This document shows, piece by piece, positions 1-7,708 of a stretch of DNA of 64,000 bases; positions within the stretch are counted from its first letter, which is position 1; each line of letters starts with the position of its first letter. The translations under genes were made by a program, and so were the position numbers. This stretch comes from Ferrimonas pelagia (lineage in GTDB: Bacteria > Pseudomonadota > Gammaproteobacteria > Enterobacterales > Shewanellaceae). Location: NCBI RefSeq assembly GCF_039543565.1, contig NZ_BAABJZ010000093.1:13872-77871 (forward strand), read 5' to 3'. The notes under the pieces were generated by a model. That model saw only the letters and a program-made list of their open reading frames with translations, was not told the DNA's origin and searched no databases.

Positions 1-140
1 GCGTCGCACGATAGAGCTTAAGGCTCATATCTGCCACCTACCTGTCACCGTTCAGGTGACTCACTATGACTCAATCTGGTTCACTGTGAATCACTATTGA
101 TTCACGTCAAGCTTATGAAAATAAAGGATAAACCCTTAAA
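1..140. other. Intergenic region rich in short TCAC-type repeats
   Basis: No gene is seen. The stretch from about 45 to 110 contains a run of related short words (GTGAC, TGACTCA, GTGAATCAC, GATTCAC) in both orientations, including the imperfect palindrome around GTCACCGTTCAGGTGAC. This could be an operator region for a gene left of the window, or the remains of a small repeat. Nothing else in the window repeats it, so its role is open. Confidence 0.3.
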
Positions 141-177
141 ATTCAGAACTTGTGATGGTTTACTCGATGTTCTGAAT
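141..177 (-). terminator. Probable terminator hairpin overlapping the yicC stop codon
   Basis: A perfect 9-bp inverted repeat (ATTCAGAAC at 141-149 and GTTCTGAAT at 169-177) straddles the yicC stop codon. Read on the minus strand the second arm is followed by a short run of T. The 19-base loop is long for an intrinsic terminator, so this is plausible rather than firm. Confidence 0.4.
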
Positions 178-1020
178 TTGCTCGCGCATCTGCTCAATTA
201 GCACTTTCAGCTCCACCGCTGCGGCGGTGATGTCGGCGCTGATGGACTTGGAGGCCAGGGTGTTCGCTTCGCGGTTGAACTCCTGCATCATAAAGTCGAG
301 GCGACGGCCGACGGCGCCGCCTTTTTTCAGCACTTTGCGGGTCTCGGCCACGTGGGCGTCGAGGCGATCGAGCTCTTCGGCCACGTCCAGCTTCTGCGCC
401 TGCAGGATCATCTCTTGCTCGATGCGCTGGGGATCCAGATCGTCCATCACTTCGGCTAGGCGGTCGGTCAGCTTCTGACGCTGCCAAGCCATGACTTCCG
501 GCATGCGCGCGCGGACAAAGGCGGCTTGCTCGGTGATGGCGTCCAGACGCTGCTGGATCAGGGCTTCCATCGCCTGGCCTTCGGAGGCGCGGGCGGCAAT
601 GAAGTCGTCGGTCACGGTGTCGAACAGGCTCAGCAGATCTTTGCTGACGCCGTCCATGTCCTGCTCACCGGATTCCATCACGCCAGGCCATTTGAGTAGA
701 TCTACCAATTGGATCTGGCCAATGCCGGCCATGGTGTGCAGCTTGTTGGCCTGATCCACCAGCTGTTGTGCCAAGGATTCGTTCATCTGCAGGGTGTCGG
801 TCTTCTGGGCCAGCTCAAACCGCAGGTTCACTTCCACTTTGCCTCGGGCCAAACGCTTGCGCAGGCGCTCGCGTAGCACCGGCTCTAAGCCGCGAAACTG
901 CTCGGGCAGACGCAGGTAGGTCTCCAGGTAGCGTTGGTTAACGGAGCGGATCTCCCAGGACGCGGTGCCCCAGTCGGCTTTAATTTCACCGCGGCCATAG
1001 GCGGTCATGGAGTGGGTCAT
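160..1020 (-). CDS. yicC: YicC family endoribonuclease
   Basis: A 286-residue protein of the YicC/YloC family, cytoplasmic RNases that in E. coli act on RNA substrates including a small regulatory RNA. The N-terminus (MTHSMTAYGR, then the region with SVNQRYLE and LRERLRKRLARGKVEVNLR) and the C-terminus (GRRLDFMMQEFNREANTL and VELKVLIEQMREQIQN) are the two conserved YicC blocks. Length matches the E. coli protein (about 287). It is divergent from rph with about 135 bases between the two starts, the same arrangement as in Enterobacteria and Shewanella. The family assignment is secure; the RNase activity is taken from characterised homologues. Confidence 0.95.
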   Translation of the reverse strand: MTHSMTAYGRGEIKADWGTASWEIRSVNQRYLETYLRLPEQFRGLEPVLRERLRKRLARGKVEVNLRFELAQKTDTLQMNESLAQQLVDQANKLHTMAGIGQIQLVDLLKWPGVMESGEQDMDGVSKDLLSLFDTVTDDFIAARASEGQAMEALIQQRLDAITEQAAFVRARMPEVMAWQRQKLTDRLAEVMDDLDPQRIEQEMILQAQKLDVAEELDRLDAHVAETRKVLKKGGAVGRRLDFMMQEFNREANTLASKSISADITAAAVELKVLIEQMREQIQNIE

Positions 1021-1116
1021 GATGGTGACTCAGTTAGAAAAAATCCCGCTCAGTATAGCGAGTCCCCTTTGTCGTTAACACCGTCACTCTCGGTGGGATT
1101 GATGCGGATCAACCGC

Positions 1117-1122
1117 TATAAT
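1117..1122 (+). promoter_or_regulatory. Candidate -10 element for rph-pyrE
   Basis: A perfect TATAAT lies 34 bases before the chosen rph start codon in the yicC-rph divergent spacer. No good -35 hexamer sits at 16-18 bases upstream; TTGATG occurs but only 12 bases away. The promoter is therefore suggested by its position and -10 box alone. Confidence 0.4.
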
Positions 1123-1155
1123 GGCGCCCACTTCCCCAACTTCAGGTTCAACAGC

Positions 1156-1875
1156 ATGCGTTCGAACGGCAGAACTGCGGCCCAGCCGCGTCCAGTGACC
1201 ATCACCCGTAATTTCACCGCTCACGCAGAGGGCTCGGTATTGATCGCCTTTGGTGATACCAAGGTGATCTGTACCGCCAGCGTGGAAGAGGGCGTGCCAC
1301 GCTTCCTGCGTGGCAAGGGACAGGGGTGGATCACCGCCGAGTACGGCATGTTGCCGCGGGCGACGCATAGCCGGAATAATCGCGAAGCGGCGCGCGGTAA
1401 GCAGAGCGGTCGCACCTCAGAGATCCAGCGTTTGATCGGCCGTAGCCTGCGCGCAGCGGTGGATCTGAAAGCCTTGGGCGAGCACACCATCACCATCGAT
1501 TGTGATGTGATCCAGGCGGATGGTGGCACCCGTACCGCGGCCATTACCGGTGCGTGTGTGGCGCTGATGGATGCCATCGATTACCTCAAGGTGACTGGCA
1601 AGCTGAAGATCAGCCCGCTGAAGCAGCCGATCGCCGCCGTCTCCGTTGGTATCGTTAAAGGTCAGCCGGTGTGTGACTTGGATTACTCCGAGGATTCCAC
1701 CGCCGACACCGATATGAACGTGGTGATGGGCGAGGATGGCCGCATCATCGAGGTGCAGGGCACGGCTGAGTGTGAGCCTTTCTCCTTTGAGGAGATGAAC
1801 GCCATGATGGCACTGGCCAAAGACGGCATTGCCGATCTGATCGCGGCGCAGAAAGCGGCCTACAATCAACAATAA
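1156..1875 (+). CDS. rph: Ribonuclease PH
   Basis: Phosphorolytic 3'-5' exoribonuclease that trims tRNA 3' ends in the cytoplasm; works as a ring-shaped hexamer. The chosen ATG gives 239 residues beginning MRSNGRTAAQ, which matches the E. coli start and length (238). Visible conserved blocks are GRTSEIQRLIGRSLRAAVD, DCDVIQADGGTRTAAITGA and DMNVVMGEDGRIIEVQGTAE. The reading frame is open further upstream, but that extension includes the promoter region and has no similarity to the family. The gene is intact to the C-terminus, unlike the frameshifted rph of E. coli K-12. Its stop codon lies 11 bases before a hairpin plus T-run preceding pyrE, which suggests coupling of rph translation to pyrE expression. 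Confidence 0.95.
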   Translation: MRSNGRTAAQPRPVTITRNFTAHAEGSVLIAFGDTKVICTASVEEGVPRFLRGKGQGWITAEYGMLPRATHSRNNREAARGKQSGRTSEIQRLIGRSLRAAVDLKALGEHTITIDCDVIQADGGTRTAAITGACVALMDAIDYLKVTGKLKISPLKQPIAAVSVGIVKGQPVCDLDYSEDSTADTDMNVVMGEDGRIIEVQGTAECEPFSFEEMNAMMALAKDGIADLIAAQKAAYNQQ

Positions 1876-1886
1876 TGACAAAATTG

Positions 1887-1912
1887 AGAAGCGGCGTTGC
1901 CGCTTCTTTTTT
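1887..1912 (+). terminator. rph-pyrE intercistronic attenuator-type terminator
   Basis: A 9-bp stem (AGAAGCGGC / GCCGCTTCT, 3-base loop) runs straight into six T. It lies between the rph stop (1875) and the pyrE start (1935). In E. coli and Salmonella the same position holds a terminator whose use depends on UTP level: when UTP is low, RNA polymerase slows, ribosomes finishing rph cover the hairpin region and transcription reads into pyrE. Structure and spacing here fit that mechanism; regulation itself is inferred. Confidence 0.85.
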
Positions 1913-1934
1913 ATCTAAGAAACAGGAAAAGACA

Positions 1935-2579
1935 GTGAAAGCCTACCAGAAAGACTTTATTGAGTTTGCCCTCGACCGTAACGTACTGCGCTTTGGCGAG
2001 TTCACGCTAAAATCCGGTCGCACCAGCCCGTACTTCTTTAACGCGGGCTTGTTTAACCGGGGCAGTGACTTGGCGAAGCTGGGACGTTTTTACGCGGCGG
2101 CACTGATGGACGCAGGCATCGATTTCGATCTGCTGTTTGGCCCGGCGTATAAGGGCATTCCTATTGCCACCACCACGGCTGTGGCGCTGGCGGATCACCA
2201 CGATCGCGACTTGCCTTATTGCTTTAATCGCAAAGAGAAGAAGGCGCACGGCGAAGGCGGTACCTTGGTGGGTGCGGAGCTGACCGGCAAGGTGATGTTG
2301 GTGGATGACGTGATCACCGCGGGCACTGCGATCCGTGAGTCGATGGAGATCATCAAGGACAACAACGCCGAGCTGGCCGGTGTGCTGATCGCGCTGGATC
2401 GTCAGGAGAAGGGTAAGGGCGAGCTGTCCGCCATTCAGGAAGTGGAGCGTGACTTTGGCTGCTCCGTGGTGTCCATCGTGGCGCTGGGCGACTTGATCGC
2501 GTATCTGGAGCAGCAACCGGGCCGTGAAGCCGAGCTGGCTTCGGTGCGCGCTTACCGTGAGCAGTACGGGATCGCGTAA
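1935..2579 (+). CDS. pyrE: Orotate phosphoribosyltransferase
   Basis: Makes orotidine 5'-phosphate from orotate and PRPP in de novo pyrimidine synthesis. The PRPP-binding motif VMLVDDVITAGTAIRES and the N-terminal block FGEFTLKSGRTSPYFFNAGL are both present. A GTG start at 1935 gives 214 residues (E. coli 213), beginning with the family-typical KAYQKDFIEFAL; the sequence AGGAAAAG precedes it. The frame is open back to an ATG at 1875, but that would place the attenuator hairpin inside the coding region and add about 20 residues not seen in the family. A strong terminator follows. Confidence 0.95.
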   Translation: MKAYQKDFIEFALDRNVLRFGEFTLKSGRTSPYFFNAGLFNRGSDLAKLGRFYAAALMDAGIDFDLLFGPAYKGIPIATTTAVALADHHDRDLPYCFNRKEKKAHGEGGTLVGAELTGKVMLVDDVITAGTAIRESMEIIKDNNAELAGVLIALDRQEKGKGELSAIQEVERDFGCSVVSIVALGDLIAYLEQQPGREAELASVRAYREQYGIA

Positions 2580-2610
2580 CTCATCCGGTATAGCGTGTCC
2601 GGAGATGGAC

Positions 2611-2641
2611 AAAAAGAGGGCGCCTTCATGGCGCCCTCTTT
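2611..2641. terminator. Bidirectional terminator between pyrE and the hydrolase gene
   Basis: Stem AAAGAGGGCGCC / GGCGCCCTCTTT with a 5-base loop, A-run on the left and T-run on the right, so it can stop transcription from both convergent genes. Confidence 0.85.
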
Positions 2642-2654
2642 CGTACTTGGTGGC

Positions 2655-3572
2655 TTAGTTAGCGCTGATCCAGTCATGGATCATCGTGTTGATCAGCGCC
2701 GGGGATGACTCTGTAAACCAATGTCCACCAGGGACGGCTTCGATCTGGCCTTTGTTCAGATCGATGACTTGCTGTTGCCACTGTTCGCCATGGAACCAGA
2801 TCTGTTTGTCTTCGCCATAGATAAACAGCAGCTCGGTGCCAAAGTCCTCAACGGCGACAGCGGTTGGGAGGGTTTTAGTGAAAATGGCGTTCCACAGGTG
2901 CCAGTAGGGATAGGTCATGCGTGGATCGGTCCGCAGATCATGCACGCTTTTGTTTGGATCGACGTTTTTTTCCAGCTCAAGGATATGCTCTGCGGTGTAG
3001 AGGGTAAGCTTGTGGCCGAGTGTCTCTGGCAGCGTCCATGCAATGCCCAAAGCAAAGGTGTATTTGGCGTTGATCGCCGGTGTTGGCTCGCTGCCATAAC
3101 TGCCGATGTCGAGCAGGATCAATTGATCGACCAGATCATTTTGCGCCAGATAGTGGGAAGCATACATAGCCCCCCAGTCATGCGCGATCACCGTAACATG
3201 CTCGGCATTCAGGCTTGCGATAAAGGCGTCGGAGATCATTCTGATCTGTTGGATGCTGTAATGAGGGCGTTCGCCGGTATCCTTCTGCTCAAACCCGGGG
3301 AGGGTGAAGCGGGCGACGGTGTAATGCTCCTTGAGGAATTCGACTTGAGGTTCCCACATCTCCAGGCTGTCCGGGTAGCCGTGGATCATCACCAGGGTCT
3401 TATCACCGTTTCCTTCGATCTTGACCTCTAGGTTTTCAACAATGGAGGGTAACGCCTGTTGAAACTGTTCGTCAGGGATGGGACCGTTCAGGGCAAAGGT
3501 GCCTGCCACATAGAGCAGCGGAGAGAGCAGAAGAGCTGCCACTGCGAGGCTGATCAACGCGATCTTTTTCAT
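2655..3572 (-). CDS. Membrane-anchored alpha/beta hydrolase, epoxide hydrolase-like
   Basis: A 305-residue alpha/beta-hydrolase with one N-terminal membrane segment or uncleaved signal (about residues 3-25). It has the oxyanion motif HGYPDS, the nucleophile elbow VIAHDWGAM with Asp (about D132) where lipases have Ser, and a late GGHWF histidine. Asp in HDWG is typical of epoxide hydrolases and haloalkane dehalogenases, so a hydrolase of that subclass facing the periplasm is likely; the substrate is unknown. The ATG at 3572 is preferred over a TTG five codons upstream because AAGGA lies 7 bases before it. It stands alone between two terminators. Confidence 0.8.
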   Translation of the reverse strand: MKKIALISLAVAALLLSPLLYVAGTFALNGPIPDEQFQQALPSIVENLEVKIEGNGDKTLVMIHGYPDSLEMWEPQVEFLKEHYTVARFTLPGFEQKDTGERPHYSIQQIRMISDAFIASLNAEHVTVIAHDWGAMYASHYLAQNDLVDQLILLDIGSYGSEPTPAINAKYTFALGIAWTLPETLGHKLTLYTAEHILELEKNVDPNKSVHDLRTDPRMTYPYWHLWNAIFTKTLPTAVAVEDFGTELLFIYGEDKQIWFHGEQWQQQVIDLNKGQIEAVPGGHWFTESSPALINTMIHDWISAN

Positions 3573-4063
3573 GTATTTCCTTATCAACGGGCAAAGGGGA
3601 GACGAAAATTCTCCCTCGATATTAGAGCTTTTGCACTACTCTTTGTTTGATCATTCTTTGGAAATGCAGATATTTGATCCGACTGGTCGGTTAATGTTTG
3701 AACCCGGTACAGCCGCTGTGCTTTTGTGTTGAGCGAAACTGCAGGCCAATTCAATTCTGCTGGTTGTTTGCACAGCGGGTTCATTCCATAACGATGCTGA
3801 ACGGGCTGGTGGCGTCAGTCGTTAAGCGCGTTGTGAGGCGCAAGTGAGGAGCCCAAGAGCGGCAATCGGTGGAGGTTTCGGTCTTCCGGCTTGTCGTTGG
3901 GGCGAGCCGTATGCCCATGTCGGAGCTGTACGCATATAGCGAAGCGGTAGGGTATTGGCAAAGGGGCCAGTTCATGATGCCAAGTCGCGGGACCAGCTGG
4001 ACTTGGCTGAAAATCGCATAAAAAACCCGGCGCTTGGCCGGGCTCTTCTCGAGTGGGGAGCGG
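3573..4063. other. Gene-poor interval between the hydrolase gene and slmA
   Basis: About 490 bases without a convincing gene. The short open frames on the minus strand have no ribosome-binding site and no recognisable protein features. The left part should hold the hydrolase promoter; the right end holds the slmA terminator. No tRNA or known RNA structure was recognised. Confidence 0.5.
4020..4043 (-). terminator. Terminator of the coaBC-dut-slmA transcript
   Basis: On the minus strand a GC-rich stem (GCCCGGC / GCCGGGT, 5-base loop) is followed by six T, 22 bases past the slmA stop codon. Confidence 0.8.
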
Positions 4064-4657
4064 TCAGCTCTGCAGCAGCTGCTTACGGATAAAGGCCCAC
4101 TGCTCGGAGAAGTCGGCGGTGGGGAGCTGCTTGAAGTCGCTGCGCACAAATTGGGCGATGCGCCCTTCGGTCCAAGCCATCAGCAGGTTGGCCAGCATGC
4201 CTTCCTCTAGATAGAAGCCCTGGCCTTCGCGGATGCTCTTTTCCCGCAGAACCTGTTTGATCTGGGTTTCGATCTTGCCAAACAGCAGGTTGATCCGCTC
4301 GCGCAGCCGCTCCTGCTCGCCGATCAAGGCATCGCCGGTCAACAGTCGGGTGATCCCCGGGTTGCGCTCGGCGAAGGTCAACAGCAGCTGCAGGATAAAC
4401 TGGCAGCGGTTCATGGTGTCCTTCTCTTCCATCATCACCAGATTGATGCGCGACAGCAGGGAGTCTTCAATGAATTCGATCAGCCCTTCAAACATGCGGG
4501 CTTTAGATGGGAAGTGGCGATAGAGCGCCGCTTCGGAGACCCCCACTTCCTGCGCCAGCGCTTTGGTGGTGATCCGCTGGCCGGGGCAGGTTTCCAGCAT
4601 GCTGGCCAGGCACTCAAGGATGTGCTGACGCCGATTCTTTTTGTTATTGGCTGCCAT
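4064..4657 (-). CDS. slmA: Nucleoid occlusion factor SlmA (TetR family)
   Basis: A 197-residue TetR-fold DNA-binding protein that binds sites across the chromosome and blocks FtsZ ring assembly over the nucleoid. The helix-turn-helix is at about residues 27-52 (ITTKALAQEVGVSEAALYRHF), followed by FPSKARMFEGLIEFIEDSL, a characteristic SlmA stretch. Length equals the E. coli protein (198). It lies 14 bases downstream of dut, the same operon position as in Enterobacteria, Vibrio and Shewanella. The identification is by family signature and synteny together. Confidence 0.95.
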   Translation of the reverse strand: MAANNKKNRRQHILECLASMLETCPGQRITTKALAQEVGVSEAALYRHFPSKARMFEGLIEFIEDSLLSRINLVMMEEKDTMNRCQFILQLLLTFAERNPGITRLLTGDALIGEQERLRERINLLFGKIETQIKQVLREKSIREGQGFYLEEGMLANLLMAWTEGRIAQFVRSDFKQLPTADFSEQWAFIRKQLLQS

Positions 4658-4671
4658 TTCGGGCTCCTGAA

Positions 4672-5130
4672 TTACTGGGTACCTGAGTGGCCAAAGCCAC
4701 CTTCGCCGCGATCTGAGGCGTCAAACTCTTCCACCAGCTTAAATGCCGCCTGCACAACTGGGACGAACATCAACTGGGCGATGCGTTCACCCGGCGCCAT
4801 GGTGAAGGCTTCATTGCCACGGTTCCAGCAGGAGACAAATAGCTGGCCCTGATAATCGGAGTCGATCAACCCGACCAGATTGCCCAGCACAATGCCTTTT
4901 TTGTGGCCTAGGCCGGAGCGGGGCAGGATGGTGGCGGCCAGGCCGGGATCGCCGATGTGGATCGCCAGACCTGTGGGGATCAGCTCGGTTTGGCCCGGTG
5001 CTAGTGTCAGCGGGGCGTCGAGCATGGCGCGCAGATCCATGCCGGCAGAGCCCGGAGTGGCGTAATCGGGTAGGGGCCATTCGCTCCCTAGGCGGGAGTC
5101 GAGGATCTTCAGTTCAATCGGTGTTTTCAT
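4672..5130 (-). CDS. dut: Deoxyuridine 5'-triphosphate nucleotidohydrolase
   Basis: Trimeric dUTPase, 152 residues, hydrolysing dUTP to dUMP and pyrophosphate, which keeps uracil out of DNA and feeds dTMP synthesis. The conserved motifs are in order: PGSAGMDLRA, LPRSGLGHKKGI, GNLVGLIDSDYQG (catalytic Asp and sugar-binding region), ERIAQLMFVPV and the flexible C-terminal RGEGGFGHSG. The start codon lies inside the 3' end of coaBC (17-base overlap), so the two are translationally coupled, as in related genomes. Confidence 0.96.
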   Translation of the reverse strand: MKTPIELKILDSRLGSEWPLPDYATPGSAGMDLRAMLDAPLTLAPGQTELIPTGLAIHIGDPGLAATILPRSGLGHKKGIVLGNLVGLIDSDYQGQLFVSCWNRGNEAFTMAPGERIAQLMFVPVVQAAFKLVEEFDASDRGEGGFGHSGTQ

Positions 5131-6322
5131 CGGTAGGCAATCGCTTGGCTATGGTCAGTAACAGTTGACGGGCCTGATCGGCTTTGTCGCTATGGCCCAG
5201 GCTATGATGTCCGTCGTGCCAATACAGGGTGAGGGCGTTGCCGTCCGCATTAAACCCCTGCCCCGGTTGGGAGACATCATTGGCGGCGATCAGATCCAGC
5301 TTTTTGCGGGCCAGTTTATCGCGGGCGTATTGTTCCACATTGTGGGTTTCGGCAGCAAATCCAACGGTGTACGGACGTTGTGCCTGTTGCGCGACGGTGG
5401 CGAGGATATCGGGATTGCGCACCAGCTCGATGGTCATCGCATCCTGAGATTTTTTGATCTTGCCTGCGGCCACGTTGGCAGCGCGATAATCGGCCACTGC
5501 AGCGCAGCCGATAAAGATGTCCTGGCCCGGCAGTGCTGCCAGAACCGCATCCATCATCTGCTCAGCCGACTCGACGTCAATGCGCTGAATGCCTGAGGGG
5601 GTGGCGAGATTAACTGGGCCGCTGACTAGGGTGACCTCGGCGCCCAGCGCCTGCGCTTGCTGAGCGATGGCAAACCCCATCTTGCCCGAGCTGTGGTTGG
5701 AGATGTAGCGCACCGGATCCAGCGCTTCGCGGGTCGGTCCGGCGGTCAGCAATAGCTTCTTGCCAGCCAGCGGCTGTGCCTCTGGGCGTTGAGCCTGGGC
5801 CCATTGAGCGGCGATGGTCTCAGGCTCCGGCATGCGGCCGGGGCCGATGTCACCGCAGGCCTGATCGCCGGCATCGGGATCGATCACTTGCACGCCGCGC
5901 TCGGCCAGCAGCGCCAGATTGGCCTGAGTGGCGGGATGTTGGTACATCACCTTGTTCATGGCTGGGTAGAGCATGACAGGCGCTTCGGTGGCCAGTACGG
6001 CGGTGGTGAGCAGGTCGTCTGCCATACCAGCCGCCATGCGGGCGATCACATTGGCACTGGCCGGGGCGATGATCACGGTATCGGCCCAGCGCGCCAGATC
6101 GATGTGACCCATGGCGGATTCGGTCGCGGGATCGAGTACATCGCGTACCACAGGATGACCTGAGACCGCCTGCAGCGACATTTCGGTGACGAATGCCTTG
6201 GCGCCTTGGGTCAGCACCACGCGAACGTCTGCGCCCTGCTCACGCAGTCGGCGCACCAGGTTTGGTGTTTTGTAAGCGGCAATGCCCCCGCTCACACCAA
6301 GAAGAATGTTGGCTTTACTCAT
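5114..6322 (-). CDS. coaBC: Bifunctional phosphopantothenoylcysteine decarboxylase / phosphopantothenate-cysteine ligase
   Basis: Catalyses two successive steps of coenzyme A synthesis. The N-terminal FMN-dependent CoaC domain (about 1-180) shows GVSGGIAAYK, the PAMNKVMY motif and the CGDIGPGRMPEP stretch with its active-site cysteine; the C-terminal CoaB ligase (about 190-402) starts at LLLTAGPTREALDPVRYI and keeps NHSSGKMG. The ATG at 6322 gives 402 residues beginning MSKANILLG, close to E. coli (406); the open frame upstream is unrelated. It is the first gene of the coaBC-dut-slmA operon and is divergent from radC across 83 bases. Confidence 0.96.
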   Translation of the reverse strand: MSKANILLGVSGGIAAYKTPNLVRRLREQGADVRVVLTQGAKAFVTEMSLQAVSGHPVVRDVLDPATESAMGHIDLARWADTVIIAPASANVIARMAAGMADDLLTTAVLATEAPVMLYPAMNKVMYQHPATQANLALLAERGVQVIDPDAGDQACGDIGPGRMPEPETIAAQWAQAQRPEAQPLAGKKLLLTAGPTREALDPVRYISNHSSGKMGFAIAQQAQALGAEVTLVSGPVNLATPSGIQRIDVESAEQMMDAVLAALPGQDIFIGCAAVADYRAANVAAGKIKKSQDAMTIELVRNPDILATVAQQAQRPYTVGFAAETHNVEQYARDKLARKKLDLIAANDVSQPGQGFNADGNALTLYWHDGHHSLGHSDKADQARQLLLTIAKRLPTDENTD

Positions 6323-6405
6323 GCTCTTGCCTATATCAGCGTACTGCGGCCTAAGATAACACAGGGCCGAATGGAGTCGGCAGTCTTGAACCAAGGAAGG
6401 TGATC

Positions 6406-7080
6406 ATGACCATAAGCCAATGGCCTGCTCAGGAGCGGCCGCGTGAACGCTTGATCGAGCAGGGCGCCACCGCCCTGAGTGACGCCGAATTATTGGCTAT
6501 TTTCCTGCGCACCGGGGTTGCCGGAACCAGCGCAGTGGCTTTGGCTCGGCAGCTTTTGCACCATTTTGGAAGCTTGACGGCACTTTTGACTGCGGACAAG
6601 CAGGAATTTTGTTCGATCCATGGCCTTGGCGAGGCCAAATACGTACAATTACAGGCTACATTGGAATTGGCGCGCCGATACCTGGCTTGCGAAGTGGAAA
6701 GGAGTTCGGCATTGAGCTCTCCACAAGCGGTTCGGGATTATCTGCGCAGTCATTTGCACGGTCTGGGCGAAGAGCATTTTGTGCTGCTGTTGTTAGACAG
6801 TCAGCACCGGGTGATCAAACTTGAACGGCTCTCCCGAGGCACGATCGACGCCGCGTCGGTGTACCCACGTGAAGTGGTGAAGACGACATTGGCAGCCAAT
6901 GCTGCGGCGGTGATCCTGGCGCACAATCACCCCTCAGGGGTGGCTGAGCCAAGCCAGGCAGACCGCCACATTACCGGTCGGATCCAACAGGCATTAGCTC
7001 TGGTGGATGTTCCGGTCCTCGATCATTTAGTGGTGGGTAGCGGTCAAAGTTGCTCATTTGCTGAACGGGGCTGGTTATAG
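6406..7080 (+). CDS. radC: RadC family protein (JAB/MPN domain)
   Basis: A 224-residue protein with an N-terminal helix-hairpin-helix region (about 55-92) and a C-terminal JAMM metalloprotease-like domain. The metal-binding motif HNHPSG with the following Asp (about D186) is intact. Despite its name, a direct role in DNA repair was withdrawn for E. coli RadC, and its biochemical function remains unclear. The ATG at 6406 has AAGGAAGG five bases before it; an upstream GTG overlaps that site and is not used here. Position between coaBC and rpmB is the usual gammaproteobacterial one. Confidence 0.92.
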   Translation: MTISQWPAQERPRERLIEQGATALSDAELLAIFLRTGVAGTSAVALARQLLHHFGSLTALLTADKQEFCSIHGLGEAKYVQLQATLELARRYLACEVERSSALSSPQAVRDYLRSHLHGLGEEHFVLLLLDSQHRVIKLERLSRGTIDAASVYPREVVKTTLAANAAAVILAHNHPSGVAEPSQADRHITGRIQQALALVDVPVLDHLVVGSGQSCSFAERGWL

Positions 7081-7106
7081 GTAGGGCGCATTCTCAGACT
7101 CTTGGC

Positions 7107-7135
7107 TTGATCTTTGCCAAGGGATCTTGTATAAA
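7107..7135 (+). promoter_or_regulatory. Sigma-70 type promoter for rpmB-rpmG
   Basis: TTGATC (7107-7112) and TATAAA (7130-7135) are separated by exactly 17 bases, about 75 bases before the rpmB start. Placement and match suit a strong housekeeping promoter for ribosomal protein genes. Confidence 0.7.
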
Positions 7136-7210
7136 ATGCGCCCTTCGTGTGTCCTCGGGCGACGGCCATACGAGGCACAATGATGCTCGAGCTAAGAATT
7201 GGAGACTGAA

Positions 7211-7447
7211 ATGTCTAAAGTATGTCAAGTTACCGGCAAGCGTCCGGTAACCGGGAACAACGTTTCCCACGCAAAAAACCACACTAAGCGTCGTTTTCTG
7301 CCAAACCTGCACACCCATCGTTTTTGGGTTGAAGGCGAAAAGCGTTTCGTCAAGCTGCGCGTTTCCGCTAAAGGTATGCGTATCATCGATAAAAAAGGCA
7401 TCGAAGTCGTTCTGAACGAACTGCGTGCCCGTGGCGAAAAGGTTTAA
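7211..7447 (+). CDS. rpmB: 50S ribosomal protein L28
   Basis: A 78-residue protein of the large ribosomal subunit, same length as E. coli L28. It begins MSKVCQVTGKRPVTGNNVSH, the diagnostic L28 N-terminus, and ends with the basic LRARGEKV tail. GGAGA lies upstream of the ATG at 7211; the frame opens four codons earlier at a non-preferred start. rpmG follows after 11 bases, forming the standard rpmBG operon. Confidence 0.98.
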   Translation: MSKVCQVTGKRPVTGNNVSHAKNHTKRRFLPNLHTHRFWVEGEKRFVKLRVSAKGMRIIDKKGIEVVLNELRARGEKV

Positions 7448-7458
7448 GGAGTTAAACG

Positions 7459-7629
7459 ATGGCTAAGAAAGGTATTCGTGAGAAGATCCGCTTGGTGTCC
7501 TCTGCTGGCACTGGTCACTTCTACACTACTGACAAGAACAAGCGTGAAATGCCTGAGAAGTTTGAGATCAAGAAATTTGATCCAACCATCCGCAAGCACG
7601 TGCTGTACAAAGAAGCCAAGATCAAGTAA
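7459..7629 (+). CDS. rpmG: 50S ribosomal protein L33
   Basis: A 56-residue protein, one longer than E. coli L33, translating as MAKKGIREKIRLVSSAGTGH and ending KHVLYKEAKIK. The Cys pair of zinc-binding L33 variants is absent, so this is the zinc-independent (C-) form. AAGGAG precedes the ATG by 7 bases. It is co-transcribed with rpmB and followed by a strong terminator. Confidence 0.98.
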   Translation: MAKKGIREKIRLVSSAGTGHFYTTDKNKREMPEKFEIKKFDPTIRKHVLYKEAKIK

Positions 7630-7650
7630 TTGCTCTTTGCCTCTTGAAGA

Positions 7651-7677
7651 AACCCAGTCCTCGGACTGGGTTTTTTT
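7651..7677 (+). terminator. rpmBG intrinsic terminator
   Basis: Perfect stem AACCCAGTCC / GGACTGGGTT with a 2-base core loop, followed by seven T, 21 bases after the rpmG stop codon. Confidence 0.92.
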
Positions 7678-7708
7678 GTGTCTGGATAAACCGTTCGGAC
7701 ACAAAAAA
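7672..7708. repeat. 11-bp inverted repeat overlapping the rpmBG terminator tail
   Basis: TTTTTTGTGTC (7672-7682) and GACACAAAAAA (7698-7708) are perfect inverted copies around a 15-base loop. The first arm is the T-tail of the preceding terminator, so the two structures cannot both form fully. It may be a backup terminator working for either strand. Confidence 0.6.

Noticed and set aside
934..1155. Long N-terminal extension of rph
   Set aside because: It runs over the start of yicC and the promoter region and has no similarity to the family; the ATG at 1156 fits the normal protein.
1875..1934. Upstream ATG for pyrE
   Set aside because: It would encode the attenuator hairpin and add residues absent from other PyrE proteins; the GTG at 1935 matches the family start.
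3781..4149. 122-residue minus-strand frame overlapping the slmA end
   Set aside because: Contains the slmA terminator and has no start signal or protein features.
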